This document shows, in pieces, positions 9,527 to 19,906 of a stretch of DNA of 64,000 nucleotides. Source of the DNA: Gracilaria gracilis (lineage: Eukaryota; Rhodophyta; Florideophyceae; Gracilariales; Gracilariaceae); NCBI GenBank assembly GCA_030374805.1, contig JARGSG010000030.1, forward strand, positions 124,001 through 188,000, written 5' to 3'. Each line of letters opens with the position of its first letter. Positions within the stretch are counted from its first letter, which is position 1. A program made the position numbers and the translations under genes. The notes beneath the pieces were generated by a model. That model made no database searches, had not been told where the DNA came from, and saw only the letters and a list, made by a program, of their open reading frames with translations.

Positions 9527-10240
9527 TGTAGTGCAACGCTATTGCGGATGAAGCTTCGCTATTGCGATTCATAGACAAGGGGATGCTCTCTAAGGAGGTG
9601 ATGATGAATTCCGTGCGTGGCACACCCCATTCTTGGGTAGATTCGTACAACATATAGGATAGTTGTGAGGTGCACAGCATTGCTGGTCAGTCACACACGT
9701 GTGGGGAGTTTGCACTCATTGTTGGGGATTCTAGATATTAATATTGGATATTTAGTTACCACTGACAGTGGGCGGCTACACTACATAGTAGGTTGAGCTC
9801 AACCCAACCTTGGAGAAGTAAACGACTCAACCGAGTGTTCGGCTCTGATGTTTTCACCCCCTTGGTGAGCAATATCCTCCTCGCGGAGAGTTGCCCACTA
9901 CTGTGTAGGTACCATCATCCGCCTCGCGGCATCTACAGCACCCTTACCGCATTCCGCGTGTTATTCTGTGTTGTTTCCTTTATTTTGTTTTCGCACTGTT
10001 ATACAGGTATCGCTACACGGCATACCGGTGTTGACCGTTCTTTGTTTCGCCCCACTCGCGTGGTTCGCTACCGCTCTCCAGCGTCTCGTGCCACTCTCGT
10101 GTGTGTGTTGGTTGCCCCGTCTGTGACGTCATCCCCGACTCTGTCGTGTTCCCCACCACTGTGCGGCTTCTTTGCCTTTACCGCTCTCTACGCGTGTCGT
10201 GACGGTGATCCCCGGTCTTACACCCGGCTAGCGCGATCAC
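9527..10240 (+). repeat. 3' LTR of element A (right end uncertain)
   Basis: Begins TGTAGTGCAAC, matching the LTR start TGTAGTACAAT of element B. It contains the palindrome TGACGTCA at 10124-10131, also present in element B LTRs, so the LTR probably extends past 10131. Without the 5' LTR in the window the 3' boundary cannot be fixed. A 150-codon open frame across 9793-10245 has no recognisable content. Confidence 0.5.
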
Positions 10241-10445
10241 CCTGAGAGGGGCTCTATTGCTGTGACTACCTCAGTTGAGGGAAGGCTTGAACACCCTTTG
10301 TGTGTCTTCTTCCTCCGCAGGGGTTGCACCACACATCGCAGCCGATGACCACCAGACCAGCGACATTTCTGTCGTTGCCGTCTTTCTGTCTACGGTCATG
10401 ATCTCGGGTCGCCTCTTTCCCACGGGATTGGTTACTATTTCCTTT

Positions 10446-10820
10446 CTAGGTCTTGCTAAGTGTAGTCTCAAAGCAATCCGGCTTGACGTGACCCTTCTTT
10501 TGGCGTAAGTGGAACTTTTGTTTCTCAAAGAATGTCTTAACACGCGCTTGAAGTGCGGTGCCGTGCCTAGACTTCGACCCAAACGATTTTTGTTCGTTCA
10601 GCAACATCATCTTTCCTGCGATTAAACAAGGAATGGCATCCCTCAACGTAGTTTCGGTCTGATTCATCACGTCAGCTGTCACGTCAAAATCTTTTATGAG
10701 GCTCCTGAAAATAGCTCAGAGCTTTTCGGCTATAGACAAAGTTTGTCCTATTCCATTAATTTTTATCTCGATGACCACAAAATGCTGGACGTTGTCCACA
10801 ACGAGTTTATCAGAATCCAT
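10446..10820 (-). pseudogene. hAT-like transposase relic
   Basis: The - strand reads 'LSIAEKL*AIFRSLIKDFDVTADVMNQTETTL', then 'RDAIPCLIAGKMMLLNE', with one in-frame TGA. The pattern (helix, T..lm..ETtTl, IPcl..l) resembles the segment of hAT transposases preceding the dimerisation domain. Only about 110 codons are legible, and no ends or target duplications are visible. The call rests on pattern similarity alone; it could be another decayed gene. Confidence 0.3.
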
Positions 10821-13800
10821 AAGCATACTGTGAACGCGAGGAAGAAGGGCGAGGAGGAAGAGCGATAAGCAGAAAGCAGAGTACATTTATTATTGCATAA
10901 AGTAGCAAATATGCATTATATTTTGTATATTCTGTATCCCATACCGCTCGTGAACTTCCTGCAACTCGTGTAGCAGTTGGGACAGGATGGCCCCAGCCCC
11001 ACAATGCAGCTCCTCTTCGACTACGCGGATGGCGTCGTTCCATCCGCGAAGGTAGGAGCTGGAAGGGCCCCCAGCGGCACCTCCACCGCATACGTGACGA
11101 AGGCGAGTAGTCCGCCTGGCCACATCTCGAGGCGTCGGGCTTCGTGTGAACGCCAACGCGAAGTACATCCGTGGACTTCCAACGCATCATGCACTAAGTG
11201 CAAAGGGAAGCCCTGGCACCCTCCCCACACTACGAATATAACCTAGACGCCTCCTGGGAATGACCTAACCGCCAACTAACTCTACTTTAAGGATATATCC
11301 AAGGACGAAAGAAATGTTCTTACGTGTACAATTCAAATACAAATCGTGCACTACCAGTGCAAAGTTCGTGTAATCAGTCGTGTGATGTAAAATGAATCCG
11401 GACGACAAGGAAATACATGAAGAAGAGGTGAAATGGCGATGTTCATGGACATAACCCCTTCGATTTCCTGCAACCACTAATGCGATTTTTGGCAACGAAA
11501 ACTGCTCGATAGATTCCTTTGAAACCTGCTGTATCGTGTACGTAACGGATGATCTTCCCAAATCAGGCCTCAGATTGAAGTGATTATGGATTCTCGCGGA
11601 CTTGGAAATTGTGCGAACGACGCATTATCTTTGCAATAGGATGTCTCTTACTCGAAGAAACTATTATGTGGCTACGAACAACTAGTAAGGCTACACCGGT
11701 TACACAATGATGCATGAGAACTGCATCTGGGTTACAAATTGTTACTCTGGGTTACACAAAAGTGTACTGTCGATATTAAGCTCGATATTAAGCTGGATTC
11801 GAAGGTCTCAATCGTCTATATAAGCCATGCCCAACTTCGGATACCCATCTGGGGCCACCACCATCACCACCACCAACTCCACCACCACCACCACCAACAC
11901 AAGCTCAACAAACCCCCCCTTCTTCCAGAAACGCCATCATTGCTTATTTCTCCCGTTTCATTGATTTGTTTCCTTTTTTATTTTTTTTCGTTCTCCTTGG
12001 CTGCTGAGTGTCCCGCCCTTTCCCTTTCACGTTCACAACTTATCGCCTACGTCTGGGGACTGGCTCCTCCTGGGTTCATCTGTAATTGGTCTCAAGATTA
12101 CCCGTAAGCCTACTAAGCTCGCGCCTGAAGTTTGAAGGAGAGTTTTTACAGTATCGTTCGAGTCTCCTCCTAAAGTTTGTTGAGGACTTCAGCCGTTTGT
12201 AGATACTCACCAATAGGGCGCGAATAGTTTGCTTTGTTTGTTAGAAGTATCATTGGCACCACCGAGTGTCATCTCAATACTCATAGTTTGGGCTATTCAT
12301 CGGCTCACGCTGTTATTCATCGCCTTCATAGGCTGGTACCCCCTGGAATTCTAGTCTTGTTCTGGGTTGTCACCACCCGCGTCGTTTAACGTACGTTGCA
12401 ACAAAATTGACGTCCACACATATACTGAAACGGTTTCAGTAGTGCATCTATGCCTGCTTGCGACACTATCTTAGTATTCTCCTTTAATTCTTGCCATATT
12501 TTCATGGGGTTTCTGATCGCCATCACGGGACCCACGCAAGAGTCATGAACAGAAAGAAATATACATTTTAGAGCAATGTCGCGCTTCCTTTGGAACTTTT
12601 TAATAGCTTTTGCGTCTTCCAGCGCTTATCACCACAAACCAGTCACCACTCATACTTAGAACGGAGAACAAGTCCCATTTTGTGTGAACACATAAAGTAG
12701 TTTGCCTCCTTGAGTGGAAAAATGCAAAGTTTAGCCGTTTCTACGAAGACATCGTTCATGGCAAACGCGATCGGTTTCGAAAAAGAGCATAGTATTGTAC
12801 GAAAAGTATCACGTAGAGAGCTATCTAATTTGTAGAAATATATGAGGGTATAGTCACGAAGCTTAAACCAAATTTCAACTGTGTCGTTTACAGTCAGTAG
12901 TTGCTACTTATGTAGTAGCCAGGTTCAAACCATTAAGTCACACAAATATACAAACTCTTATATTTTTTGTGCTTTATTGCAACTCTTTTGGAATGCTCAG
13001 CATAACTAATCTAGCCTTTTGTGCTACAAAATGTGCAGCAAAACTTTTCGCACTAGATTGTTCCTCTGGAGCGTTTCAGTCTCGCCAAAATAGGCTTACT
13101 CTCCGTTTTCGGGTTTGCTCTACAATAGGATCTGTCAGTAATGAGATAGAATGTTAGTGCGCAGAACAAAAACAAAATAAAGAATAGTGAACATCACTTT
13201 GAACGCCATTTTTGGGGCAAAGCAAGAAACGGCGCGGGTGGTAACAAACCCTGGGGAGGACACACAAATGTAGCTCGAGAGTGCCAGCCCAAATGGGGCA
13301 AAAGAGACCACCATAGCTCGGCAGCCTGTACAACAATTAGCCAAATGACAATAACTCAACCACTGGTAACCAAAAGCAACACGGTCACAAAGAAAACACG
13401 ACACGATACCAACTCTTTCGAACTGTCAGCCAGCTTAGAGAAAACATAGAACCGCAGACCAACCTGAACCTCTGGCTGGGAAGGGGGCCGCGATTAATTG
13501 AATGAAATGGACAAAGCCAACACGCATGAACCAGCTCAGATTCTAATGCGCAGTTTGAGTCCTACTGCGAAGCACTAAATGTATCCTTCGATAGGGGCAG
13601 TGTGACACAGATAACTGAAAAATGAAATACTTCTTGTCGAATGAAAGAAGAAACGATATTGAATGACTGAAACCAATAAAGAGTAGACCGATCTCGGCAC
13701 TGTGGCGGATGTTCAGTGGTACACCAATAAACAGCAATTGATAGAAACAGATACAGCTCACATGCGACTAAAATCTTAGATCAACCACGGAGCCATTGAA

Positions 13801-15274
13801 AATGTAAATATGAACAAGAACCAACGCGCACAGCATACTTCAGCAGTGCGAGGTTCAAGTAGTGGTGTGGAGCACGATACAAGAAGTGCAACACCAGAAT
13901 GAAAGAGAATGCGGGAGACCAGACCGCTCTATAAGAGATAAAGGAAGGAGAATAGATGACGGCAAAGAGACGCACTGATTGTGCTCAAGGATGGGGTGTT
14001 GGCAAGAGAGAGGAGATGGACTGCCTTGAGCTGAGTTGTTTCTGATGCCTCGAACTCGGGGGTTCATATAGACAAATGAAACATCGCGTAGATTCCATTC
14101 GTGCATATGACATCTTCTCAAAATACACGAATATCTAGGGTTCGGAGGGCGTATGTCCGGGAGATGACCTTCTTTTAAACATTGTCCGGTGGGTTCCACT
14201 TTGATATCTTGTCGAGCTCACCATATCTGCCGACGCGCAGGTTACACAAATGAGCGTTGCTGGGGTAAAGTATAGTGCCGTATGCATCGTGCGGCAAACC
14301 GCCCGCATTCGGGCGGTAGCTGCAACAGTTGCAATTGCAACATATCCAGCTGTAAGTGCGGATGAGGTGCGACCGTGGCGCTGGATTAACGTAACAGTGG
14401 CCCGACTTCCACGTGTTGGTGGCACGGCGGCTTGGTGGTAGTAGCATGGTGGTGCGGCTCTACAGAGGGGCAGTAGCGCGGCGGTGACGCGGCAGTGACA
14501 CTAGGCGGGAGAGTTTATGCAGTGGCTGCAGAAGCAGAACCGTAGAGCGGGAGAGCGCTTGCCCTACACCTTAATTGTTGTCTTTGCTGCCGTGCATATC
14601 ATGAATGAAACCACACTCGTAAGAGCATAGCGACGGAGGTCCGTGTAGTGGCAGGCTGCGTAAGGACAGCACTCTCATGAGAAAGACTGGTTTGTTTTGG
14701 TGTCGGTGGTGGTTCTGTCGTCGCAAGCAACCCCAAGGCAATGACCAGTAGACGCGGCGAGGCTCAAACTAGCAGTCGCAGACGGCCACGGGGTGCTGGT
14801 GTAACAGGAGCCGAAGATGGTAGCGATGATCGAAGAGGGTGGATCAGAGTGGGGGAAGGTGGTTCAGCGGGGCTGCGCAGTTGTCTTGGCGTTGGTGCGA
14901 GGCGTGGTTGGAGTTTCTCGGACACAGCGTGGAAGCTGTGTTTTTTTACATTGGAAGCCCCACAAATGTAAACAACTTGAGAAGCAAAAGGGAAAATGGA
15001 CTTTTGAGTTCGCTTCTTTTGCTTTTCAATTGGGGTAACTGACAGAAAAACGAGTGCAGTGGAAGTAGACGCTCTCGAAAAGAGAAATAAGACCTCTATT
15101 GAGACGAGATCGCTAGCGCAGGATACTCTGAAGAGAAACGCATATATTCGACGTTTTGCCCTTCAAAGGCTGAGAAGCTGCGCAGATAAATTACTCATAC
15201 ATTACTATGGAAAGCCAAATCAAGTCCGCTACAAATTTTTTCCCAGACAACCGGCCACCATGCTCCCTGAGCCA
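10821..15274. other. Decayed intergenic stretch, no confident gene
   Basis: I see no confident gene. A short - strand frame around 10890-11168 (RGWNDAIRVVEEELHCG...LLHELQEVHER) looks protein-like but unidentifiable. A TATA-like tatataag at 11819-11826 is followed by CCA-repeat and C/T-rich sequence (11850-11920) and a small open frame (11739-12107), so an isolated promoter or solo-LTR piece is possible. A perfect 8-bp hairpin (accgcccg/cgggcggt) lies near 14298-14317. The remainder is ordinary mixed-composition DNA. Confidence 0.4.
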
Positions 15275-15521
15275 TTAGAATAACACTACCAACTTAACCC
15301 TTTGTGCCCTTTGCTTCGCGGCGTTACTTGCAATCGCTTTTCGGACAGATAGAGGCCGAGGTAAGCTAAACTTCTCCCCGAACCGCTCCGCACGACGCGT
15401 GGCAGCAGAGCGCTCGCATTCTAACCGCATCACTCGTTTTTTATTCTTCTCAACCGCCAAAACCCGTTCCTCCTCTGCTGCTTTTGACTGCCGGGCGTTT
15501 CGCACCTTCTCTTTCTTTCCC
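15275..15521 (-). pseudogene. C-terminal segment of interrupted pogo-like transposase
   Basis: Removing element B and one copy of the tcgta duplication joins this segment in frame to the transposase part ending at 27008. The codons across the join read Leu-Pro-Arg-Leu-Tyr-Glu-Gly-Lys. The segment is a basic, coiled-coil-like tail (AAEEERVLAVEKNKKRVMRLE...) ending at a stop at 15275. Such charged tails are usual in CENP-B/Jerky/Tigger-type transposases. Confidence 0.65.
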
Positions 15522-15526
15522 TCGTA

Positions 15527-16034
15527 TGTCGTACAAATACCGATAAGGTGTGGGGTCCGCCTGGTAGAGGGAGCGCGCGAGGGCTCAACCTAAAGGGGAA
15601 AAACACACAACCAATATGGTAGTAGGGCACCTGAAACCCGCAGGGGCAAACGGCGGGGCAACTAGTCTAGACCGTGTAGGTGTACGGTAGTAGACGTCGA
15701 CGCGCGGTAAAACCTGAATAGTAATAGAGTAGCAAGTGACCCAGATGGTATAGTTACTGCCCTAGTGGTGCCTGACTTTACAATACCCGAGGGGGAAGGC
15801 GAGGTGCACCACAATATATACAAGGTGCACCGACGCCGATCTCCCATGCGGGCATGACGTCATCGGCCGTGCCCATGACTTACTGTCATGGGCCAGCAAT
15901 GCTAAACTATCCTAGACTATAAATTAGAAATTATAAATTATAAAATACAGAATACCAATTGGGTACAGTGCAGCCAGCAAGGCGCACCAGTAGACCCACG
16001 TGGCACCAACCCATTGAGGTCTCATTGTACTACA
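15527..16034 (-). repeat. 3' LTR of element B
   Basis: 508 bp, TGT...ACA. Contains TGACGTCA (15855-15862), a perfect 9-bp hairpin gcccatgac-5 nt-gtcatgggc (15871-15893), and two ggtgcacc palindromes flanking a tatata core (about 15801-15831). The left flank is the target duplication tcgta. Confidence 0.95.
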
Positions 16035-16565
16035 GACCCCCTTCCTACCCTGAGCCACGCCCTCGTGGCTCCTAGATCCTTTCACCAAGTCGGTGGCATC
16101 GTCGTACCAATTTGGTCCCTGTCGCAGCCTTTGTGCCATCTCGCGCCGTGCGTCGCGTCGGCTTTGCATCGCCGAACGCACTCTGGTCACCACCTTGGTC
16201 ATCACCGGTTGCGGCTCTATCCATTCCCATTTGTGCTTTGGGCGCGACGCGCGCCCATTGCATACCTCCAAGGTTGTACCTTTTTGGCTGCCCGGCTTGG
16301 ACCCTTTTACCGTGTCGGTATACCCAGTGGGGGTGGCGGGTTGCGCCTTCGAGCTCGTGTGGGCACTGTACCGTGAAGGATTTTGGCGCCCACTTGGTTG
16401 CGGCGTGTCTCTCTGTCCCTTCGAGGTTCGAGTACCAACCCTTCGAGGCATTGCCGCTGACTCCATCGAGGTTGTTCCACCGTTCTCCCTTCTGGTTGCC
16501 TTCGCACCCCTTTGCGGTTTGTCTACGCGGGCTCGCGCCACCGTGGCTTTTCGTCCGACCGACAA
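15924..16565 (-). CDS. 213-codon ORF running from element B interior into the 3' LTR (doubtful)
   Basis: It starts MSVGRKATVAR and is very basic and polar for about 180 residues. It ends in a strongly hydrophobic stretch (WVYWCALLAALYPIGILYF) encoded inside the LTR. Orientation is that of gag-pol, downstream of pol. A basic protein with one C-terminal membrane anchor is possible. However, the region has few stops in several frames and element A shows no counterpart, so chance is a real alternative. Confidence 0.2.
   Translation of the reverse strand: MSVGRKATVARARVDKPQRGAKATRRENGGTTSMESAAMPRRVGTRTSKGQRDTPQPSGRQNPSRYSAHTSSKAQPATPTGYTDTVKGSKPGSQKGTTLEVCNGRASRPKHKWEWIEPQPVMTKVVTRVRSAMQSRRDARREMAQRLRQGPNWYDDATDLVKGSRSHEGVAQGRKGVCSTMRPQWVGATWVYWCALLAALYPIGILYFIIYNF
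16035..16049 (-). promoter_or_regulatory. Polypurine tract of element B
   Basis: The - strand reads ggtaggaagggggtc directly before the 3' LTR start TGTAGTAC. It is the plus-strand primer site and matches the arrangement at 9515-9526 in element A. Confidence 0.75.
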
Positions 16566-16579
16566 GGTTGAATCCGTTT

Positions 16580-18994
16580 ATGGTGACCCCCGATCCTTAT
16601 CTGAACCACATGGGTAGCCCTGGTACCAGCGTGCGGGCTCGCACCCGTAGCGGTACACGGCGATTGTCAGTTCCCCATGTTGGTCAATCGGACGCGGTAA
16701 CCTCAAGGGACGGCGCGCCATCGGCGACCAATGCCGATACCTTAATGGTTGAACCAGCATGGGGCCCCGAACGGGTGGAGGTTTTGAGCATCAGCTCTAG
16801 TGACTCACCCATTGTGGATAAAAAGCCGATTCGCTTCACCCCTGCGTTCGAATGCTCGCCGTCTCAACCACTCCCTCACGGTACTCATCACACCATGTCG
16901 GGTGCCGGTCCTTCGCGCTGCCGCGGAAGCGGCATTGCCAAGTCTGGTTCTCGGGGTGCTGCTTTGTACCATTCCCGCATCCAAACTGGTTTTCGGAGCC
17001 AGCCGGTTCCGTCTTCCTCAAACCAACCTCAAGGGATTCACGAAGGGATCCGGGACCCGTATGGTCCGGAGCCCGAGATTCCTCGTGGTATTTCCTATTA
17101 TGGTTTGGAGCCGTTCACCACGGCCGACTGGAACGTTTCCCAACATGGTACCTTCGGGGTCGATCCAAGAATGGTGTCGCAAGCGACGCTGTACCGTCGG
17201 AACTGGCCAGTGGCGCCGGGGAACACATCGCTTCCCGGCGTCTTGCGCCGTCCGACTTTGGATACCTACTTGGGTTTGTTTCGTTGGGATTGCGAGCGTC
17301 TCCGCTCCGTCCCCCAAACGCTCCACCGTCGGGATAAGGAATCTCAACCTCGTCAGGGTCGGGTGGAGTGCTATGACAGCCGCCAGCGACACACACCAAT
17401 GAGGTATTTCATCCCCCCGCTTTATCCCAGCGATCTGCCGTATGTTCGTATTGAACCGGAGCTCCATTATTACCGACGTCTGGTTGTGAAGATCTGTCAG
17501 TACGACTCCCTTTCGCAGCAGTACCTTCCGGCTTCACCACATTTGGTTTGCTTCGATAGGCCTTACAATACCATCCATTGGGCTAACCGTCGTAGGTGGG
17601 GGGTGGATGCTGCCACCGAGGCTCGCATTCGCACCCGGTCCAGCTTCAACCGCGTCATGCATGGGTTCCATAATGTGGAGTTCTTCTCACAACCTAATAA
17701 GGGAAGAACCTCTTGGTATGTGGCCCGACCTGAATGGTGGAATGCCTATGAGGTACCGATGTCGCTTAGCGTCCCAACCCCACCGGTACTGGCTTAGTTC
17801 GGGAGCTACATCACCCGTAACCATGATCGGTATTACCTCATTTGGTCGATTGCCCTCGCGGAATGGGCCGTATTGGTGGCCATCTTGGCTCTGCAGGCTG
17901 CCCGTGACGGTATTGACTGGGATTGTCGTTCTCGAGAAGCCGAGATTTACCGTGACGGTGTGCAACCTCCTGGTCGTATGTTCTTCATTCCTCCGAGGGT
18001 CATTCGCGACATTCACCTATTTGGACTCGGAACCATTGTGGCAGGTACGGACTACTCTATTGAGCAGCTGGAATCGTTGCTTACCCAAGTGGAGAGTTTC
18101 CCGTGGGGAGCCAAGCAGGGGTGGGAGGTTTTCGATCCGGTGTCCTGGAAGGTTGTATCCCGCGCGGAGCAGCGCTATCCCGGGGCTCCGACCGAGCAGG
18201 GACCTCCAGGGAGTCCCGAGCCATTCCCAACCGTGGTGGAATCGCCAGCAGCTACCCCTGTGGTCACTTCAGCGCCTACTCCCGCTCCAGAGGGACGCGA
18301 TACGCCTGCCCATACTGGTGTCACTCCTCTTCTCCCTAGTACCACAAGGGTTGATGGGCCTCCGCGGGCTATCCTCGGGGGTGTCATGGCTGCGGCTGCG
18401 GCGCCTGTCCCCTCTCAGGTGGACTCCCAGGCCATTTCAGGTTTAATGGCTCGGGTCCGCCAAGCCTGTGTGGTGAACTTCCAGCGGGCGGGTCCTACCT
18501 CTGTGGTCGAAGCTCTTACCCTTCTGGAAAGCATCCTGCCTCGTCATGCGCAGTACATGCGATCCTTTTCCCAAATTGGTGAGTTCCGGAACCGCTTCCA
18601 GGTCGAGCTCTACCAGATGGCTACCAACCAGGTGGCAGGCCTAGCGACGGCCATGGGCCCGACGCCTACAAACCCTTTGGAGGATCCCCTATTTGGTGCT
18701 AGCCTGAACCCCGGCCTTCTAGCCGCTCCGCAGGCTCCTCTCCACATCGGGTCGTCGGCACCTCCGTCGGTTGCGCAGGCGAGCGCGCCACCTCCGATGG
18801 GTGCCGACGTGATGCCAGGCGTCAGCGTGCCTACTAGTACCCCCATGGGTCATGGTAGCGCGCCTAGCCAGGCTCCAGGCCAGGCTCATCTCTTCCAGCC
18901 TTGGCCGGGAGCCCATCAGAACACCACTCCGGGTCGGGGATCCTCAGCTGGAGGCTCCTCGGGGCCTCACTTTGCCACTCACCCATCAGGTTGA
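16580..18994 (+). pseudogene. Antisense additional ORF (aORF) of element B
   Basis: First ATG of the open frame is 16580 (MVTPDPYLNH); 16895 (MSGAGPSR) is an alternative. One TAG at 17795-17797 interrupts it where element A has Tyr (VLA*FGS against CLTYIGS), and the frame is open on both sides to 18994. The central region (about 17,000-18,180) is rich in Trp, Tyr and Arg and aligns with element A. A segment LIWSIALAEWAVLVAILAL is fairly hydrophobic here but not in A, so a membrane role is not supported. The C-terminal part is Pro/Ala/Thr-rich with a helical stretch (VVEALTLLESILPRHAQYM). It converges on pol. I recognise no family. Confidence 0.65.
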
Positions 18995-19906
18995 TTGTCG
19001 TAACCACTTCTGCATCCCTGTTGGTATTGCTCTTTCAGTAAAGTTAAAAGTTATGTGTTCCCATGTTAGGTTCCAATTTCCATCGAGGGGCATTGCGAGG
19101 CGGAAACGCGAAAATAACTCCCCTCCCCCTTCCTTAGACCAGCGTACCACGGTGGGTGAAGCGTAGTTCCTTGTAGGTAAATTGGTTCCATCTGGAGCTA
19201 CACTTGCGTGCTCGTAGTATGGATTCACCATGATGGTACGACGCTTCGCCTCCGCGCGGGGCAGCGAGCGGTTTTGCCTCCCCGTGAGGTGAGGTGACGT
19301 GCCACGCGCTTGCGCGCGGTGGCCAGCAATGTACCTGGATTGGTCTGCATGGCCTCTCACCATGCATGGGCGCACGTGCGGTGTTTCACCCTGGAGGTTA
19401 CTTGCAAGGCGAATCAAAATATTTGACCGGAAAATTACCCCTCCATATGGTAGTGAAAACGCAGAAAACCCTTTTGGTCTGTATCTCGAGAACCAAGGGG
19501 TTTCAGAGGCTGGGAATGGCCGATTCGGGAGCGCGGCACGGTCAAAATACTTAGATTTTTGACCATGCCGTTGCTCGCTCCCTACACACAATAGTGTAAA
19601 CCGAATCGGTTACTCCGCACGGCGCGCCACGAGAAGCGCGCGTATGCCTCGTCAAATAAAAAGATACAATTTTTTGAATGTTTCCACCGTGCGGGTTCGC
19701 GCGCGTGCCGCGCACGTGCATGGCGCGTGTGCAACGGCGCGCGTACAACGGTGCTTCCGTCTTTAGCGCTACCGCTCCTTGGACGTACCCTCATGGAATG
19801 TTTCCTTCTGGTTGTACCTTCCCGGTGAGCGTCCGAACCGACTTTGGTACTCCTCATTACAATGTGCTTTTCCCCCTTCCTTGGGGGACTGCATTACCTC
19901 TAAGGT
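18995..19906. other. Spacer between convergent aORF and pol of element B
   Basis: Noncoding by inspection, with several short open frames on both strands but no domain. It separates two convergent stops (aORF 18994 +, pol 19907 -), so it should contain the 3' ends of both transcripts. It is rich in gcgcg and cgtgc words near 19,260-19,320 and 19,620-19,740. Confidence 0.5.

Larger units (their letters stand above)
1..10240 (+). mobile_element. Ty3/gypsy chromovirus element A (5' end outside window)
   Basis: Order on the + strand is Gag with a zinc knuckle, aspartic protease, RT, RNase H, integrase and a C-terminal chromodomain. An extra ORF on the opposite strand, a polypurine tract and a 3' LTR beginning TGTAGTGCAAC at 9527 follow. 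The 5' LTR and primer-binding site lie upstream of the window, so target duplications cannot be checked. The right end is uncertain because no second LTR copy is available. Pol carries a nonsense codon at 3438 and the antisense ORF carries two stops, so this copy is probably not autonomous. The PR-IN order plus chromodomain places it in the Ty3/gypsy chromovirus group. Confidence 0.85.

Noticed and set aside
9793..10245. 150-codon ORF in the 3' LTR of element A
   Set aside because: Hydrophobic/Arg mixture typical of chance, no homologue in the element B LTR.
15662..15847. 61-codon ORF identical in both LTRs of element B (also 26630-26815)
   Set aside because: Lies wholly in the LTR, has no motif, and is explained by LTR duplication.
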